The position numbers and the translations under genes were made by a program. From positions 5,828,001 to 5,892,000 of the forward strand of contig CM059621.1 in the NCBI GenBank assembly GCA_030435675.1: DNA of 64,000 nt, given 5' to 3'. This document shows positions 1 through 14,300 of the stretch, one piece after another (position 1 is the stretch's first letter; every line of letters starts with the position of its first letter). Source of the DNA: Steinernema hermaphroditum (Eukaryota; Nematoda; Chromadorea; Rhabditida; Steinernematidae). Under the pieces are notes generated by a model, which was not told the DNA's origin, made no database searches, and saw only the letters and a list, made by a program, of their open reading frames with translations.

Positions 1-3000
1 AATTGAAAGTTTTGCAGGAAACTAAGATAGTCCACAGTAATCCCAACGGGAATAGGCGCGTTCGATCAGGCTCGTGCAGTTCTACAAGATCCAATCATAA
101 AAATGCTATGGTACTTTGGAGCAGGAGGGTCAGATGCAGAGCTCTTGGTATGAGCAAGGGCCCTGCTGTCTCGAATTGAAAGTTTTGCAGGAAACTAAGA
201 TAGTCCACAGTAATCCCAACGGGAATAGGCGCGTTCGATCAGGCTCGTGCAGTTCTACAAGATCCAATCATAAAAATGCTATGGTACTTTGGAGCAGGAG
301 GGTCAGATGCAGAGCTCTTGGTATGAGCAAGGGCCCTGCTGTCTCGAATTGAAAGTTTTGCAGGAAACTAAGATAGTCCACAGTAGTCCCAACGGGAGTA
401 GGCGCGTTCGATCAGGCTCGTGCAGTTCTACAACATCCAATCATAAAAATGCTATGGTACTTTGGAGCAGGAGGGTCAGATGCAGAGCTTTTGGTATGAG
501 CAAGGGCCCTGCTGTCTCGAATTGAAAGTTTTGCAGGAAACTAAGATAGTCCACAGTAGTCCCAACGGGAGTAGGCGCGTTCGATCAGGCTCGTGCAGTT
601 CTACAACATCCAATCATAAAAATGCTATGGTACTTTGGAGCAGGAGGGTCAGATGCAGAGCTTTTGGTATGAGCAAGGGCCCTGCTGTCTCGAATTGAAA
701 GTTTTGCAGGAAACTAAGATAGTCCACAGTAATCCCAACGGGAATAGGCGCGTTCGATCAGGCTCGTGCAGTTCTACAAGATCCAATCATAAAAATGCTA
801 TGGTACTTTGGAGCAGGAGGGTCAGATGCAGAGCTCTTGGTATGAGCAAGGGCCCTGCTGTCTCGAATTGAAAGTTTTGCAGGAAACTAAGATAGTCCAC
901 AGTAATCCCAACGGGAATAGGCGCGTTCGATCAGGCTCGTGCAGTTCTACAACATCCAATCATAAAAATGCTATGGTACTTTGGAGCAGGAGGGTCAGAT
1001 GCAGAGCTCTTGGTATGAGCAAGGGCCCTGCTGTCTCGAATTGAAAGTTTTGCAGGAAACTAAGATAGTCCACAGTAATCCCAACGGGAGTAGGCGCGTT
1101 CGATCAGGCTCGTGCAGTTCTACAAGATCCAATCATAAAAATGCTATGGTACTTTGGAGCAGGAGGGTCAGATGCAGAGCTTTTGGTATGAGCAAGGGCC
1201 CTGCTGTCTCGAATTGAAAGTTTTGCAGGAAACTAAGATAGTCCACAGTAATCCCAACGGGAGTAGGCGCGTTCGATCAGGCTCGTGCAGTTCTACAAGA
1301 TCCAATCATAAAAATGCTATGGTACTTTGGAGCAGGAGGGTCAGATGCAGAGCTCTTGGTATGAGCAAGGGCCCTGCTGTCTCGAATTGAAAGTTTTGCA
1401 GGAAACTAAGATAGTCCACAGTAATCCCAACGGGAGTAGGCGCGTTCGATCAGGCTCGTGCAGTTCTACAAGATCCAATCATAAAAATGCTATGGTACTT
1501 TGGAGCAGGAGGGTCAGATGCAGAGCTTTTGGTATGAGCAAGGCCCCTGCTGTCTCGAATTGAAAGTTTTGCAGGAAACTAAGATAGTCCACAGTAATCC
1601 CAACGGGAATAGGCGCGTTCGATCAGGCTCGTGCAGTTCTACAAGATCCAATCATAAAAATGCTATGGTACTTTGGAGCAGGAGGGTCAGATGCAGAGCT
1701 CTTGGTATGAGCAAGGGCCCTGCTGTCTCGAATTGAAAGTTTTGCAGGAAACTAAGATAGTCCACAGTAATCCCAACGGGAATAGGCGCGTTCGATCAGG
1801 CTCGTGCAGTTCTACAAGATCCAATCATAAAAATGCTATGGTACTTTGGAGCAGGAGGGTCAGATGCAGAGCTCTTGGTATGAGCAAGGGCCCTGCTGTC
1901 TCGAATTGAAAGTTTTGCAGGAAACTAAGATAGTCCACAGTAGTCCCAACGGGAGTAGGCGCGTTCGATCAGGCTCGTGCAGTTCTACAACATCCAATCA
2001 TAAAAATGCTATGGTACTTTGGAGCAGGAGGGTCAGATGCAGAGCTTTTGGTATGAGCAAGGGCCCTGCTGTCTCGAATTGAAAGTTTTGCAGGAAACTA
2101 AGATAGTCCACAGTAATCCCAACGGGAATAGGCGCGTTCGATCAGGCTCGTGCAGTTCTACAAGATCCAATCATAAAAATGCTATGGTACTTTGGAGCAG
2201 GAGGGTCAGATGCAGAGCTTTTGGTATGAGCAAGGGCCCTGCTGTCTCGAATTGAAAGTTTTGCAGGAAACTAAGATAGTCCACAGTAATCCCAACGGGA
2301 ATAGGCGCGTTCGATCAGGCTCGTGCAGTTCTACAAGATCCAATCATAAAAATGCTATGGTACTTTGGAGCAGGAGGGTCAGATGCAGAGCTCTTGGTAT
2401 GAGCAAGGGCCCTGCTGTCTCGAATTGAAAGTTTTGCAGGAAACTAAGATAGTCCACAGTAATCCCAACGGGAGTAGGCGCGTTCGATCAGGCTCGTGCA
2501 GTTCTACAAGATCCAATCATAAAAATGCTATGGTACTTTGGAGCAGGAGGGTCAGATGCAGAGCTTTTGGTATGAGCAAGGGCCCTGCTGTCTCGAATTG
2601 AAAGTTTTGCAGGAAACTAAGATAGTCCACAGTAGTCCCAACGGGAGTAGGCGCGTTCGATCAGGCTCGTGCAGTTCTACAACATCCAATCATAAAAATG
2701 CTATGGTACTTTGGAGCAGGAGGGTCAGATGCAGAGCTTTTGGTATGAGCAAGGGCCCTGCTGTCTCGAATTGAAAGTTTTGCAGGAAACTAAGATAGTC
2801 CACAGTAATCCCAACGGGAATAGGCGCGTTCGATCAGGCTCGTGCAGTTCTACAAGATCCAATCATAAAAATGCTATGGTACTTTGGAGCAGGAGGGTCA
2901 GATGCAGAGCTTTTGGTATGAGCAAGGCCCCTGCTGTCTCGAATTGAAAGTTTTGCAGGAAACTAAGATAGTCCACAGTAATCCCAACGGGAATAGGCGC

Positions 3001-6000
3001 GTTCGATCAGGCTCGTGCAGTTCTACAAGATCCAATCATAAAAATGCTATGGTACTTTGGAGCAGGAGGGTCAGATGCAGAGCTCTTGGTATGAGCAAGG
3101 GCCCTGCTGTCTCGAATTGAAAGTTTTGCAGGAAACTAAGATAGTCCACAGTAATCCCAACGGGAATAGGCGCGTTCGATCAGGCTCGTGCAGTTCTACA
3201 AGATCCAATCATAAAAATGCTATGGTACTTTGGAGCAGGAGGGTCAGATGCAGAGCTCTTGGTATGAGCAAGGGCCCTGCTGTCTCGAATTGAAAGTTTT
3301 GCAGGAAACTAAGATAGTCCACAGTAATCCCAACGGGAATAGGCGCGTTCGATCAGGCTCGTGCAGTTCTACAAGATCCAATCATAAAAATGCTATGGTA
3401 CTTTGGAGCAGGAGGGTCAGATGCAGAGCTCTTGGTATGAGCAAGGGCCCTGCTGTCTCGAATTGAAAGTTTTGCAGGAAACTAAGATAGTCCACAGTAA
3501 TCCCAACGGGAGTAGGCGCGTTCGATCAGGCTCGTGCAGTTCTACAAGATCCAATCATAAAAATGCTATGGTACTTTGGAGCAGGAGGGTCAGATGCAGA
3601 GCTTTTGGTATGAGCAAGGGCCCTGCTGTCTCGAATTGAAAGTTTTGCAGGAAACTAAGATAGTCCACAGTAATCCCAACGGGAATAGGCGCGTTCGATC
3701 AGGCTCGTGCAGTTCTACAAGATCCAATCATAAAAATGCTATGGTACTTTGGAGCAGGAGGGTCAGATGCAGAGCTTTTGGTATGAGCAAGGGCCCTGCT
3801 GTCTCGAATTGAAAGTTTTGCAGGAAACTAAGATAGTCCACAGTAATCCCAACGGGAATAGGCGCGTTCGATCAGGCTCGTGCAGTTCTACAAGATCCAA
3901 TCATAAAAATGCTATGGTACTTTGGAGCAGGAGGGTCAGATGCAGAGCTTTTGGTATGAGCAAGGGCCCTGCTGTCTCGAATTGAAAGTTTTGCAGGAAA
4001 CTAAGATAGTCCACAGTAATCCCAACGGGAATAGGCGCGTTCGATCAGGCTCGTGCAGTTCTACAAGATCCAATCATAAAAATGCTATGGTACTTTGGAG
4101 CAGGAGGGTCAGATGCAGAGCTCTTGGTATGAGCAAGGGCCCTGCTGTCTCGAATTGAAAGTTTTGCAGGAAACTAAGATAGTCCACAGTAATCCCAACG
4201 GGAATAGGCGCGTTCGATCAGGCTCGTGCAGTTCTACAAGATCCAATCATAAAAATGCTATGGTACTTTGGAGCAGGAGGGTCAGATGCAGAGCTTTTGG
4301 TATGAGCAAGGGCCCTGCTGTCTCGAATTGAAAGTTTTGCAGGAAACTAAGATAGTCCACAGTAATCCCAACGGGAGTAGGCGCGTTCGATCAGGCTCGT
4401 GCAGTTCTACAAGATCCAATCATAAAAATGCTATGGTACTTTGGAGCAGGAGGGTCAGATGCAGAGCTTTTGGTATGAGCAAGGGCCCTGCTGTCTCGAA
4501 TTGAAAGTTTTGCAGGAAACTAAGATAGTCCACAGTAATCCCAACGGGAATAGGCGCGTTCGATCAGGCTCGTGCAGTTCTACAAGATCCAATCATAAAA
4601 ATGCTATGGTACTTTGGAGCAGGAGGGTCAGATGCAGAGCTCTTGGTATGAGCAAGGGCCCTGCTGTCTCGAATTGAAAGTTTTGCAGGAAACTAAGATA
4701 GTCCACAGTAATCCCAACGGGAGTAGGCGCGTTCGATCAGGCTCGTGCAGTTCTACAAGATCCAATCATAAAAATGCTATGGTACTTTGGAGCAGGAGGG
4801 TCAGATGCAGAGCTTTTGGTATGAGCAAGGGCCCTGCTGTCTCGAATTGAAAGTTTTGCAGGAAACTAAGATAGTCCACAGTAATCCCAACGGGAGTAGG
4901 CGCGTTCGATCAGGCTCGTGCAGTTCTACAAGATCCAATCATAAAAATGCTATGGTACTTTGGAGCAGGAGGGTCAGATGCAGAGCTTTTGGTATGAGCA
5001 AGGGCCCTGCTGTCTCGAATTGAAAGTTTTGCAGGAAACTAAGATAGTCCACAGTAATCCCAACGGGAGTAGGCGCGTTCGATCAGGCTCGTGCAGTTCT
5101 ACAAGATCCAATCATAAAAATGCTATGGTACTTTGGAGCAGGAGGGTCAGATGCAGAGCTCTTGGTATGAGCAAGGGCCCTGCTGTCTCGAATTGAAAGT
5201 TTTGCAGGAAACTAAGATAGTCCACAGTAATCCCAACGGGAATAGGCGCGTTCGATCAGGCTCGTGCAGTTCTACAAGATCCAATCATAAAAATGCTATG
5301 GTACTTTGGAGCAGGAGGGTCAGATGCAGAGCTTTTGGTATGAGCAAGGGCCCTGCTGTCTCGAATTGAAAGTTTTGCAGGAAACTAAGATAGTCCACAG
5401 TAATCCCAACGGGAGTAGGCGCGTTCGATCAGGCTCGTGCAGTTCTACAAGATCCAATCATAAAAATGCTATGGTACTTTGGAGCAGGAGGGTCAGATGC
5501 AGAGCTTTTGGTATGAGCAAGGGCCCTGCTGTCTCGAATTGAAAGTTTTGCAGGAAACTAAGATAGTCCACAGTAATCCCAACGGGAATAGGCGCGTTCG
5601 ATCAGGCTCGTGCAGTTCTACAAGATCCAATCATAAAAATGCTATGGTACTTTGGAGCAGGAGGGTCAGATGCAGAGCTTTTGGTATGAGCAAGGGCCCT
5701 GCTGTCTCGAATTGAAAGTTTTGCAGGAAACTAAGATAGTCCACAGTAATCCCAACGGGAATAGGCGCGTTCGATCAGGCTCGTGCAGTTCTACAAGATC
5801 CAATCATAAAAATGCTATGGTACTTTGGAGCAGGAGGGTCAGATGCAGAGCTTTTGGTATGAGCAAGGGCCCTGCTGTCTCGAATTGAAAGTTTTGCAGG
5901 AAACTAAGATAGTCCACAGTAATCCCAACGGGAATAGGCGCGTTCGATCAGGCTCGTGCAGTTCTACAAGATCCAATCATAAAAATGCTATGGTACTTTG

Positions 6001-6862
6001 GAGCAGGAGGGTCAGATGCAGAGCTCTTGGTATGAGCAAGGGCCCTGCTGTCTCGAATTGAAAGTTTTGCAGGAAACTAAGATAGTCCACAGTAATCCCA
6101 ACGGGAATAGGCGCGTTCGATCAGGCTCGTGCAGTTCTACAAGATCCAATCATAAAAATGCTATGGTACTTTGGAGCAGGAGGGTCAGATGCAGAGCTCT
6201 TGGTATGAGCAAGGGCCCTGCTGTCTCGAATTGAAAGTTTTGCAGGAAACTAAGATAGTCCACAGTAATCCCAACGGGAGTAGGCGCGTTCGATCAGGCT
6301 CGTGCAGTTCTACAAGATCCAATCATAAAAATGCTATGGTACTTTGGAGCAGGAGGGTCAGATGCAGAGCTTTTGGTATGAGCAAGGGCCCTGCTGTCTC
6401 GAATTGAAAGTTTTGCAGGAAACTAAGATAGTCCACAGTAATCCCAACGGGAGTAGGCGCGTTCGATCAGGCTCGTGCAGTTCTACAAGATCCAATCATA
6501 AAAATGCTATGGTACTTTGGAGCAGGAGGGTCAGATGCAGAGCTCTTGGTATGAGCAAGGGCCCTGCTGTCTCGAATTGAAAGTTTTGCAGGAAACTAAG
6601 ATAGTCCACAGTAATCCCAACGGGAGTAGGCGCGTTCGATCAGGCTCGTGCAGTTCTACAAGATCCAATCATAAAAATGCTATGGTACTTTGGAGCAGGA
6701 GGGTCAGATGCAGAGCTTTTGGTATGAGCAAGGGCCCTGCTGTCTCGAATTGAAAGTTTTGCAGGAAACTAAGATAGTCCACAGTAATCCCAACGGGAAT
6801 AGGCGCGTTCGATCAGGCTCGTGCAGTTCTACAAGATCCAATCATAAAAATGCTATGGTACT

Positions 6863-8312
6863 TTGGAGCAGGAGGGTCAGATGCAGAGCTCTTGGTATGA
6901 GCAAGGGCCCTGCTGTCTCGAATTGAAAGTTTTGCAGGAAACTAAGATAGTCCACAGTAATCCCAACGGGAGTAGGCGCGTTCGATCAGGCTCGTGCAGT
7001 TCTACAAGATCCAATCATAAAAATGCTATGGTACTTTGGAGCAGGAGGGTCAGATGCAGAGCTCTTGGTATGAGCAAGGGCCCTAGCTGTCTCGAATTGA
7101 AAGTTTTGCAGGAAACTAAGATAGTCCACAGTAATCCCAACGGGAGTAGGCGCGTTCGATCAGGCTCGTGCAGTTCTACAAGATCCAATCATAAAAATGC
7201 TATGGTACTTTGGAGCAGGAGGGTCAGATGCAGAGCTCTTGGTATGAGCAAGGGCCCTGCTGTCTCGAATTGAAAGTTTTGCAGGAAACTAAGATAGTCC
7301 ACAGTAATCCCAACGGGAATAGGCGCGTTCGATCAGGCTCGTGCAGTTCTACAAGATCCAATCATAAAAATGCTATGGTACTTTGGAGCAGGAGGGTCAG
7401 ATGCAGAGCTCTTGGTATGAGCAAGGGCCCTGCTGTCTCGAATTGAAAGTTTTGCAGGAAACTAAGATAGTCCACAGTAATCCCAACGGGAATAGGCGCG
7501 TTCGATCAGGCTCGTGCAGTTCTACAAGATCCAATCATAAAAATGCTATGGTACTTTGGAGCAGGAGGGTCAGATGCAGAGCTCTTGGTATGAGCAAGGG
7601 CCCTGCTGTCTCGAATTGAAAGTTTTGCAGGAAACTAAGATAGTCCACAGTAATCCCAACGGGAGTAGGCGCGTTCGATCAGGCTCGTGCAGTTCTACAA
7701 GATCCAATCATAAAAATGCTATGGTACTTTGGAGCAGGAGGGTCAGATGCAGAGCTCTTGGTATGAGCAAGGGCCCTGCTGTCTCGAATTGAAAGTTTTG
7801 CAGGAAACTAAGATAGTCCACAGTAATCCCAACGGGAGTAGGCGCGTTCGATCAGGCTCGTGCAGTTCTACAAGATCCAATCATAAAAATGCTATGGTAC
7901 TTTGGAGCAGGAGGGTCAGATGCAGAGCTCTTGGTATGAGCAAGGGCCCTGCTGTCTCGAATTGAAAGTTTTGCAGGAAACTAAGATAGTCCACAGTAAT
8001 CCCAACGGGAGTAGGCGCGTTCGATCAGGCTCGTGCAGTTCTACAAGATCCAATCATAAAAATGCTATGGTACTTTGGAGCAGGAGGGTCAGATGCAGAG
8101 CTCTTGGTATGAGCAAGGGCCCTAGCTGTCTCGAATTGAAAGTTTTGCAGGAAACTAAGATAGTCCACAGTAATCCCAACGGGAGTAGGCGCGTTCGATC
8201 AGGCTCGTGCAGTTCTACAAGATCCAATCATAAAAATGCTATGGTACTTTGGAGCAGGAGGGTCAGATGCAGAGCTCTTGGTATGAGCAAGGGCCCTGCT
8301 GTCTCGAATTGA
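6863..8312 (+). repeat. Six-monomer duplication inside the satellite
   Basis: The rare insertion 'GGGCCCTAGCTG' (an extra A in the usual CCCTGCTG) occurs near 7082 and again near 8122. The surrounding frames at 6863-7273 and 7902-8312 translate identically. Their spacing of 1,039 bp is six monomers plus the inserted base. This is seen directly and points to block duplication by unequal exchange. Confidence 0.75.
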
Positions 8313-11300
8313 AAGTTTTGCAGGAAACTAAGATAGTCCACAGTAATCCCAACGGGAATAGGCGCGTTCGATCAGGCTCGTGCAGTTCTACAAGATCCAA
8401 TCATAAAAATGCTATGGTACTTTGGAGCAGGAGGGTCAGATGCAGAGCTCTTTGTATGAACAAGGGCCCTAGCTGTCTCGAATTGAAAGTTTTGCAGGAA
8501 ACTAAGATAGTCCACAGTAAATCCAACGGGAATAGGCGCGTTCGATCAGGCTCGTGCAGTTCTACAAGATCCAATCATAAAAATGCTATGGTACTTTGGA
8601 GCAGGAGGGTCAGATGCAGAGCTCTTGGTATGAGCAAGGGCCCTGCTGTCTCGAATTGAAAGTTTTGCAGGAAACTAAGATAGTCCACAGTAATCCCAAC
8701 GGGAATAGGCGCGTTCGATCAGGCTCGTGCAGTTCTACAAGATCCAATCATAAAAATGCTATGGTACTTTGGAGCAGGAGGGTCAGATGCAGAGCTTTTG
8801 GTATGAGCAAGGGCCCTGCTGTCTCGAATTGAAAGTTTTGCAGGAAACTAAGATAGTCCACAGTAAATCCCAACGGGAGTAGGCGCGTTCGATCAGGCTC
8901 GTGCAGTTCTACAAGATCCAATCATAAAAATGCTATGGTACTTTGGAGCAGGAGGGTCAGATGCAGAGCTCTTGGTATGAGCAAGGGCCCTGCTGTCTCG
9001 AATTGAAAGTTTTGCAGGAAACTAAGATAGTCCACAGTAATCCCAACGGGAATAGGCGCGTTCGATCAGGCTCGTGCAGTTCTACAAGATCCAATCATAA
9101 AAATGCTATGGTACTTTGGAGCAGGAGGGTCAGATGCAGAGCTCTTGGTATGAGCAAGGCCCCTGCTGTCTCGAATTGAAAGTTTTGCAGGAAACTAAGA
9201 TAGTCCACAGTAATCCCAACGGGAGTAGGCGCGTTCGATCAGGCTCGTGCAGTTCTACAAGATCCAATCATAAAAATGCTATGGTACTTTGGAGCAGGAG
9301 GGTCAGATGCAGAGCTTTTGGTATGAGCAAGGGGCCCTGCTGTCTCGAATTGAAAGTTTTGCAGGAAACTAAGATAGTCCACAGTAATCCCAACGGGAAT
9401 AGGCGCGTTCGATCAGGCTCGTGCAGTTCTACAAGATCCAATCATAAAAATGCTATGGTACTTTGGAGCAGGAGGGTCAGATGCAGAGCTCTTGGTATGA
9501 GCAAGGGCCCTGCTGTCTCGAATTGAAAGTTTTGCAGGAAACTAAGATAGTCCACAGTAAATCCAACGGGAGTAGGCGCGTTCGATCAGGCTCGTGCAGT
9601 TCTACAAGATCCAATCATAAAAATGCTATGGTACTTTGGAGCAGGAGGGTCAGATGCAGAGCTCTTGGTATGAGCAAGGGCCCTGCTGTCTCGAATTGAA
9701 AGTTTTGCAGGAAACTAAGATAGTCCACAGTAATCCCAACGGGAGTAGGCGCGTTCGATCAGGCTCGTGCAGTTCTACAAGATCCAATCATAAAAATGCT
9801 ATGGTACTTTGGAGCAGGAGGGTCAGATGCAGAGCTTTTGGTATGAGCAAGGCCCCTGCTGTCTCGAATTGAAAGTTTTGCAGGAAACTAAGATAGTCCA
9901 CAGTAATCCCAACGGGAGTAGGCGCGTTCGATCAGGCTCGTGCAGTTCTACAAGATCCAATCATAAAAATGCTATGGTACTTTGGAGCAGGAGGGTCAGA
10001 TGCAGAGCTCTTGGTATGAGCAAGGGCCCTGCTGTCTCGAATTGAAAGTTTTGCAGGAAACTAAGATAGTCCACAGTAATCCCAACGGGAGTAGGCGCGT
10101 TCGATCAGGCTCGTGCAGTTCTACAAGATCCAATCATAAAAATGCTATGGTACTTTGGAGCAGGAGGGTCAGATGCAGAGCTTTTGGTATGAGCAAGGGC
10201 CCTGCTGTCTCGAATTGAAAGTTTTGCAGGAAACTAAGATAGTCCACAGTAATCCCAACGGGAATAGGCGCGTTCGATCAGGCTCGTGCAGTTCTACAAG
10301 ATCCAATCATAAAAATGCTATGGTACTTTGGAGCAGGAGGGTCAGATGCAGAGCTCTTGGTATGAGCAAGGGCCCTGCTGTCTCGAATTGAAAGTTTTGC
10401 AGGAAACTAAGATAGTCCACAGTAATCCCAACGGGAGTAGGCGCGTTCGATCAGGCTCGTGCAGTTCTACAAGATCCAATCATAAAAATGCTATGGTACT
10501 TTGGAGCAGGAGGGTCAGATGCAGAGCTCTTGGTATGAGCAAGGGCCCTGCTGTCTCGAATTGAAAGTTTTGCAGGAAACTAAGATAGTCCACAGTAATC
10601 CCAACGGGAATAGGCGCGTTCGATCAGGCTCGTGCAGTTCTACAAGATCCAATCATAAAAATGCTATGGTACTTTGGAGCAGGAGGGTCAGATGCAGAGC
10701 TCTTTGGTATGAGCAAGGGCCCTGCTGTCTCGAATTGAAAGTTTTGCAGGAAACTAAGATAGTCCACAGTAATCCCAACGGGAATAGGCGCGTTCGATCA
10801 GGCTCGTGCAGTTCTACAAGATCCAATCATAAAAATGCTATGGTACTTTGGAGCAGGAGGGTCAGATGCAGAGCTCTTGGTATGAGCAAGGGCCCTGCTG
10901 TCTCGAATTGAAAGTTTTGCAGGAAACTAAGATAGTCCACAGTAATCCCAACGGGAGTAGGCGCGTTCGATCAGGCTCGTGCAGTTCTACAAGATCCAAT
11001 CATAAAAATGCTATGGTACTTTGGAGCAGGAGGGTCAGATGCAGAGCTCTTGGTATGAGCAAGGGCCCTGCTGTCTCGAATTGAAAGTTTTGCAGGAAAC
11101 TAAGATAGTCCACAGTAATCCCAACGGGAATAGGCGCGTTCGATCAGGCTCGTGCAGTTCTACAAGATCCAATCATAAAAATGCTATGGTACTTTGGAGC
11201 AGGAGGGTCAGATGCAGAGCTTTTGGTATGAGCAAGGGCCCTGCTGTCTCGAATTGAAAGTTTTGCAGGAAACTAAGATAGTCCACAGTAATCCCAACGG

Positions 11301-14300
11301 GAATAGGCGCGTTCGATCAGGCTCGTGCAGTTCTACAAGATCCAATCATAAAAATGCTATGGTACTTTGGAGCAGGAGGGTCAGATGCAGAGCTCTTGGT
11401 ATGAGCAAGGGCCCTGCTGTCTCGAATTGAAAGTTTTGCAGGAAACTAAGATAGTCCACAGTAATCCCAACGGGAGTAGGCGCGTTCGATCAGGCTCGTG
11501 CAGTTCTACAAGATCCAATCATAAAAATGCTATGGTACTTTGGAGCAGGAGGGTCAGATGCAGAGCTCTTGGTATGAGCAAGGGCCCTGCTGTCTCGAAT
11601 TGAAAGTTTTGCAGGAAACTAAGATAGTCCACAGTAATCCCAACGGGAGTAGGCGCGTTCGATCAGGCTCGTGCAGTTCTACAAGATCCAATCATAAAAA
11701 TGCTATGGTACTTTGGAGCAGGAGGGTCAGATGCAGAGCTCTTGGTATGAGCAAAGGGCCCTGCTGTCTCGAATTGAAAGTTTTGCAGGAAACTAAGATA
11801 GTCCACAGTAATCCCAACGGGAATAGGCGCGTTCGATCAGGCTCGTGCAGTTCTACAAGATCCAATCATAAAAATGCTATGGTACTTTGGAGCAGGAGGG
11901 TCAGATGCAGAGCTCTTGGTATGAACAAGGGCCCTGCTGTCTCGAATTGAAAGTTTTGCAGGAAACTAAGATAGTCCACAGTGAAATCCCAACGGGAATA
12001 GGCGCGTTCGATCAGGCTCGTGCAGTTCTACAAGATCCAATCATAAAAATGCTATGGTACTTTGGAGCAGGAGGTCAGATGCAGAGCTCTTGGTATGAGC
12101 AAGGGCCCTGCTGTCTCGAATTGAAAGTTTTGCAGGAAACTAAGATAGTCCACAGTAATCCCAACGGGAGTAGGCGCGTTCGATCAGGCTCGTGCAGTTC
12201 TACAAGATCCAATCATAAAAATGCTATGGTACTTTGGAGCAGGAGGGTCAGATGCAGAGCTCTTTGTATGAGCAAGGGCCCTGCTGTCTCGAATTGAAAG
12301 TTTTGCAGGAAACTAAGATAGTCCACAGTAAATCCAACGGGAGTAGGCGCGTTCGATCAGGCTCGTGCAGTTCTACAAGATCCAATCATAAAAATGCTAT
12401 GGTACTTTGGAGCAGGAGGGTCAGATGCAGAGCTCTTTGTATGAGCAAGGGCCCTGCTGTCTCGAATTGAAAGTTTTGCAGGAAACTAAGATAGTCCACA
12501 GTAATCCCAACGGGAATAGGCGCGTTCGATCAGGCTCGTGCAGTTCTACAAGATCCAATCATAAAAATGCTATGGTACTTTGGAGCAGGAGGGTCAGATG
12601 CAGAGCTCTTGGTATGAGCAAGGGCCCTGCTGTCTCGAATTGAAAGTTTTGCAGGAAACTAAGATAGTCCACAGTAATCCCAACGGGAATAGGCGCGTTC
12701 GATCAGGCTCGTGCAGTTCTACAAGATCCAATCATAAAAATGCTATGGTACTTTGGAGCAGGAGGGTCAGATGCAGAGCTCTTGGTATGAGCAAGGGCCC
12801 TGCTGTCTCGAATTGAAAGTTTTGCAGGAAACTAAGATAGTCCACAGTAATTCCAACGGGAATAGGCGCGTTCGATCAGGCTCGTGCAGTTCTACAAGAT
12901 CCAATCATAAAAATGCTATGGTACTTTGGAGCAGGAGGGTCAGATGCAGAGCTCTTGGTATGAGCAAGGGCCCTGCTGTCTCGAATTGAAAGTTTTGCAG
13001 GAAACTAAGATAGTCCACAGTAATCCCAACGGGAATAGGCGCGTTCGATCAGGCTCGTGCAGTTCTACAAGATCCAATCATAAAAATGCTATGGTACTTT
13101 GGAGCAGGAGGGTCAGATGCAGAGCTCTTGGTATGAGCAAGGGCCCTGCTGTCTCGAATTGAAAGTTTTGCAGGAAACTAAGATAGTCCACAGTAAATCC
13201 CAACGGGAATAGGCGCGTTCGATCAGGCTCGTGCAGTTCTACAAGATCCAATCATAAAAATGCTATGGTACTTTGGAGCAGGAGGGTCAGATGCAGAGCT
13301 CTTGGTATGAGCAAGGGCCCTGCTGTCTCGAATTGAAAGTTTTGCAGGAAACTAAGATAGTCCACAGTAATCCCAACGGGAATAGGCGCGTTCGATCAGG
13401 CTCGTGCAGTTCTACAAGATCCAATCATAAAAATGCTATGGTACTTTGGAGCAGGAGGGTCAGATGCAGAGCTCTTGGTATGAGCAAGGGCCCTGCTGTC
13501 TCGAATTGAAAGTTTTGCAGGAAACTAAGATAGTCCACAGTAATTCCAACGGGAATAGGCGCGTTCGATCAGGCTCGTGCAGTTCTACAAGATCCAATCA
13601 TAAAAATGCTATGGTACTTTGGAGCAGGAGGGTCAGATGCAGAGCTCTTGGTATGAGCAAGGGCCCTGCTGTCTCGAATTGAAAGTTTTGCAGGAAACTA
13701 AGATAGTCCACAGTAAATCCAACGGGAATAGGCGCGTTCGATCAGGCTCGTGCAGTTCTACAAGATCCAATCATAAAAATGCTATGGTACTTTGGAGCAG
13801 GAGGGTCAGATGCAGAGCTCTTGGTATGAGCAAGGGCCCTGCTGTCTCGAATTGAAAGTTTTGCAGGAAACTAAGATAGTCCACAGTAAATCCAACGGGA
13901 ATAGGCGCGTTCGATCAGGCTCGTGCAGTTCTACAAGATCCAATCATAAAAATGCTATGGTACTTTGGAGCAGGAGGGTCAGATGCAGAGCTCTTTGTAT
14001 GAGCAAGGGCCCTGCTGTCTCGAATTGAAAGTTTTGCAGGAAACTAAGATAGTCCACAGTAAATCCAACGGGAATAGGCGCGTTCGATCAGGCTCGTGCA
14101 GTTCTACAAGATCCAATCATAAAAATGCTATGGTACTTTGGAGCAGGAGGGTCAGATGCAGAACTCTTGGTATGAGCAAGGGCCCTGCTGTCTCGAATTG
14201 AAAGTTTTGCAGGAAACTAAGATAGTCCACAGTAATCCCAACGGGAATAGGCGCGTTCGATCAGGCTCGTGCAGTTCTACAAGATCCAATCATAAAAATG

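Noticed and set aside
200..270. Pol III B-box-like GCGTTCGATCAGGC in each satellite monomer
   Set aside because: It only partly fits the B-box consensus, and no matching A box or tRNA fold was found at the right distance.
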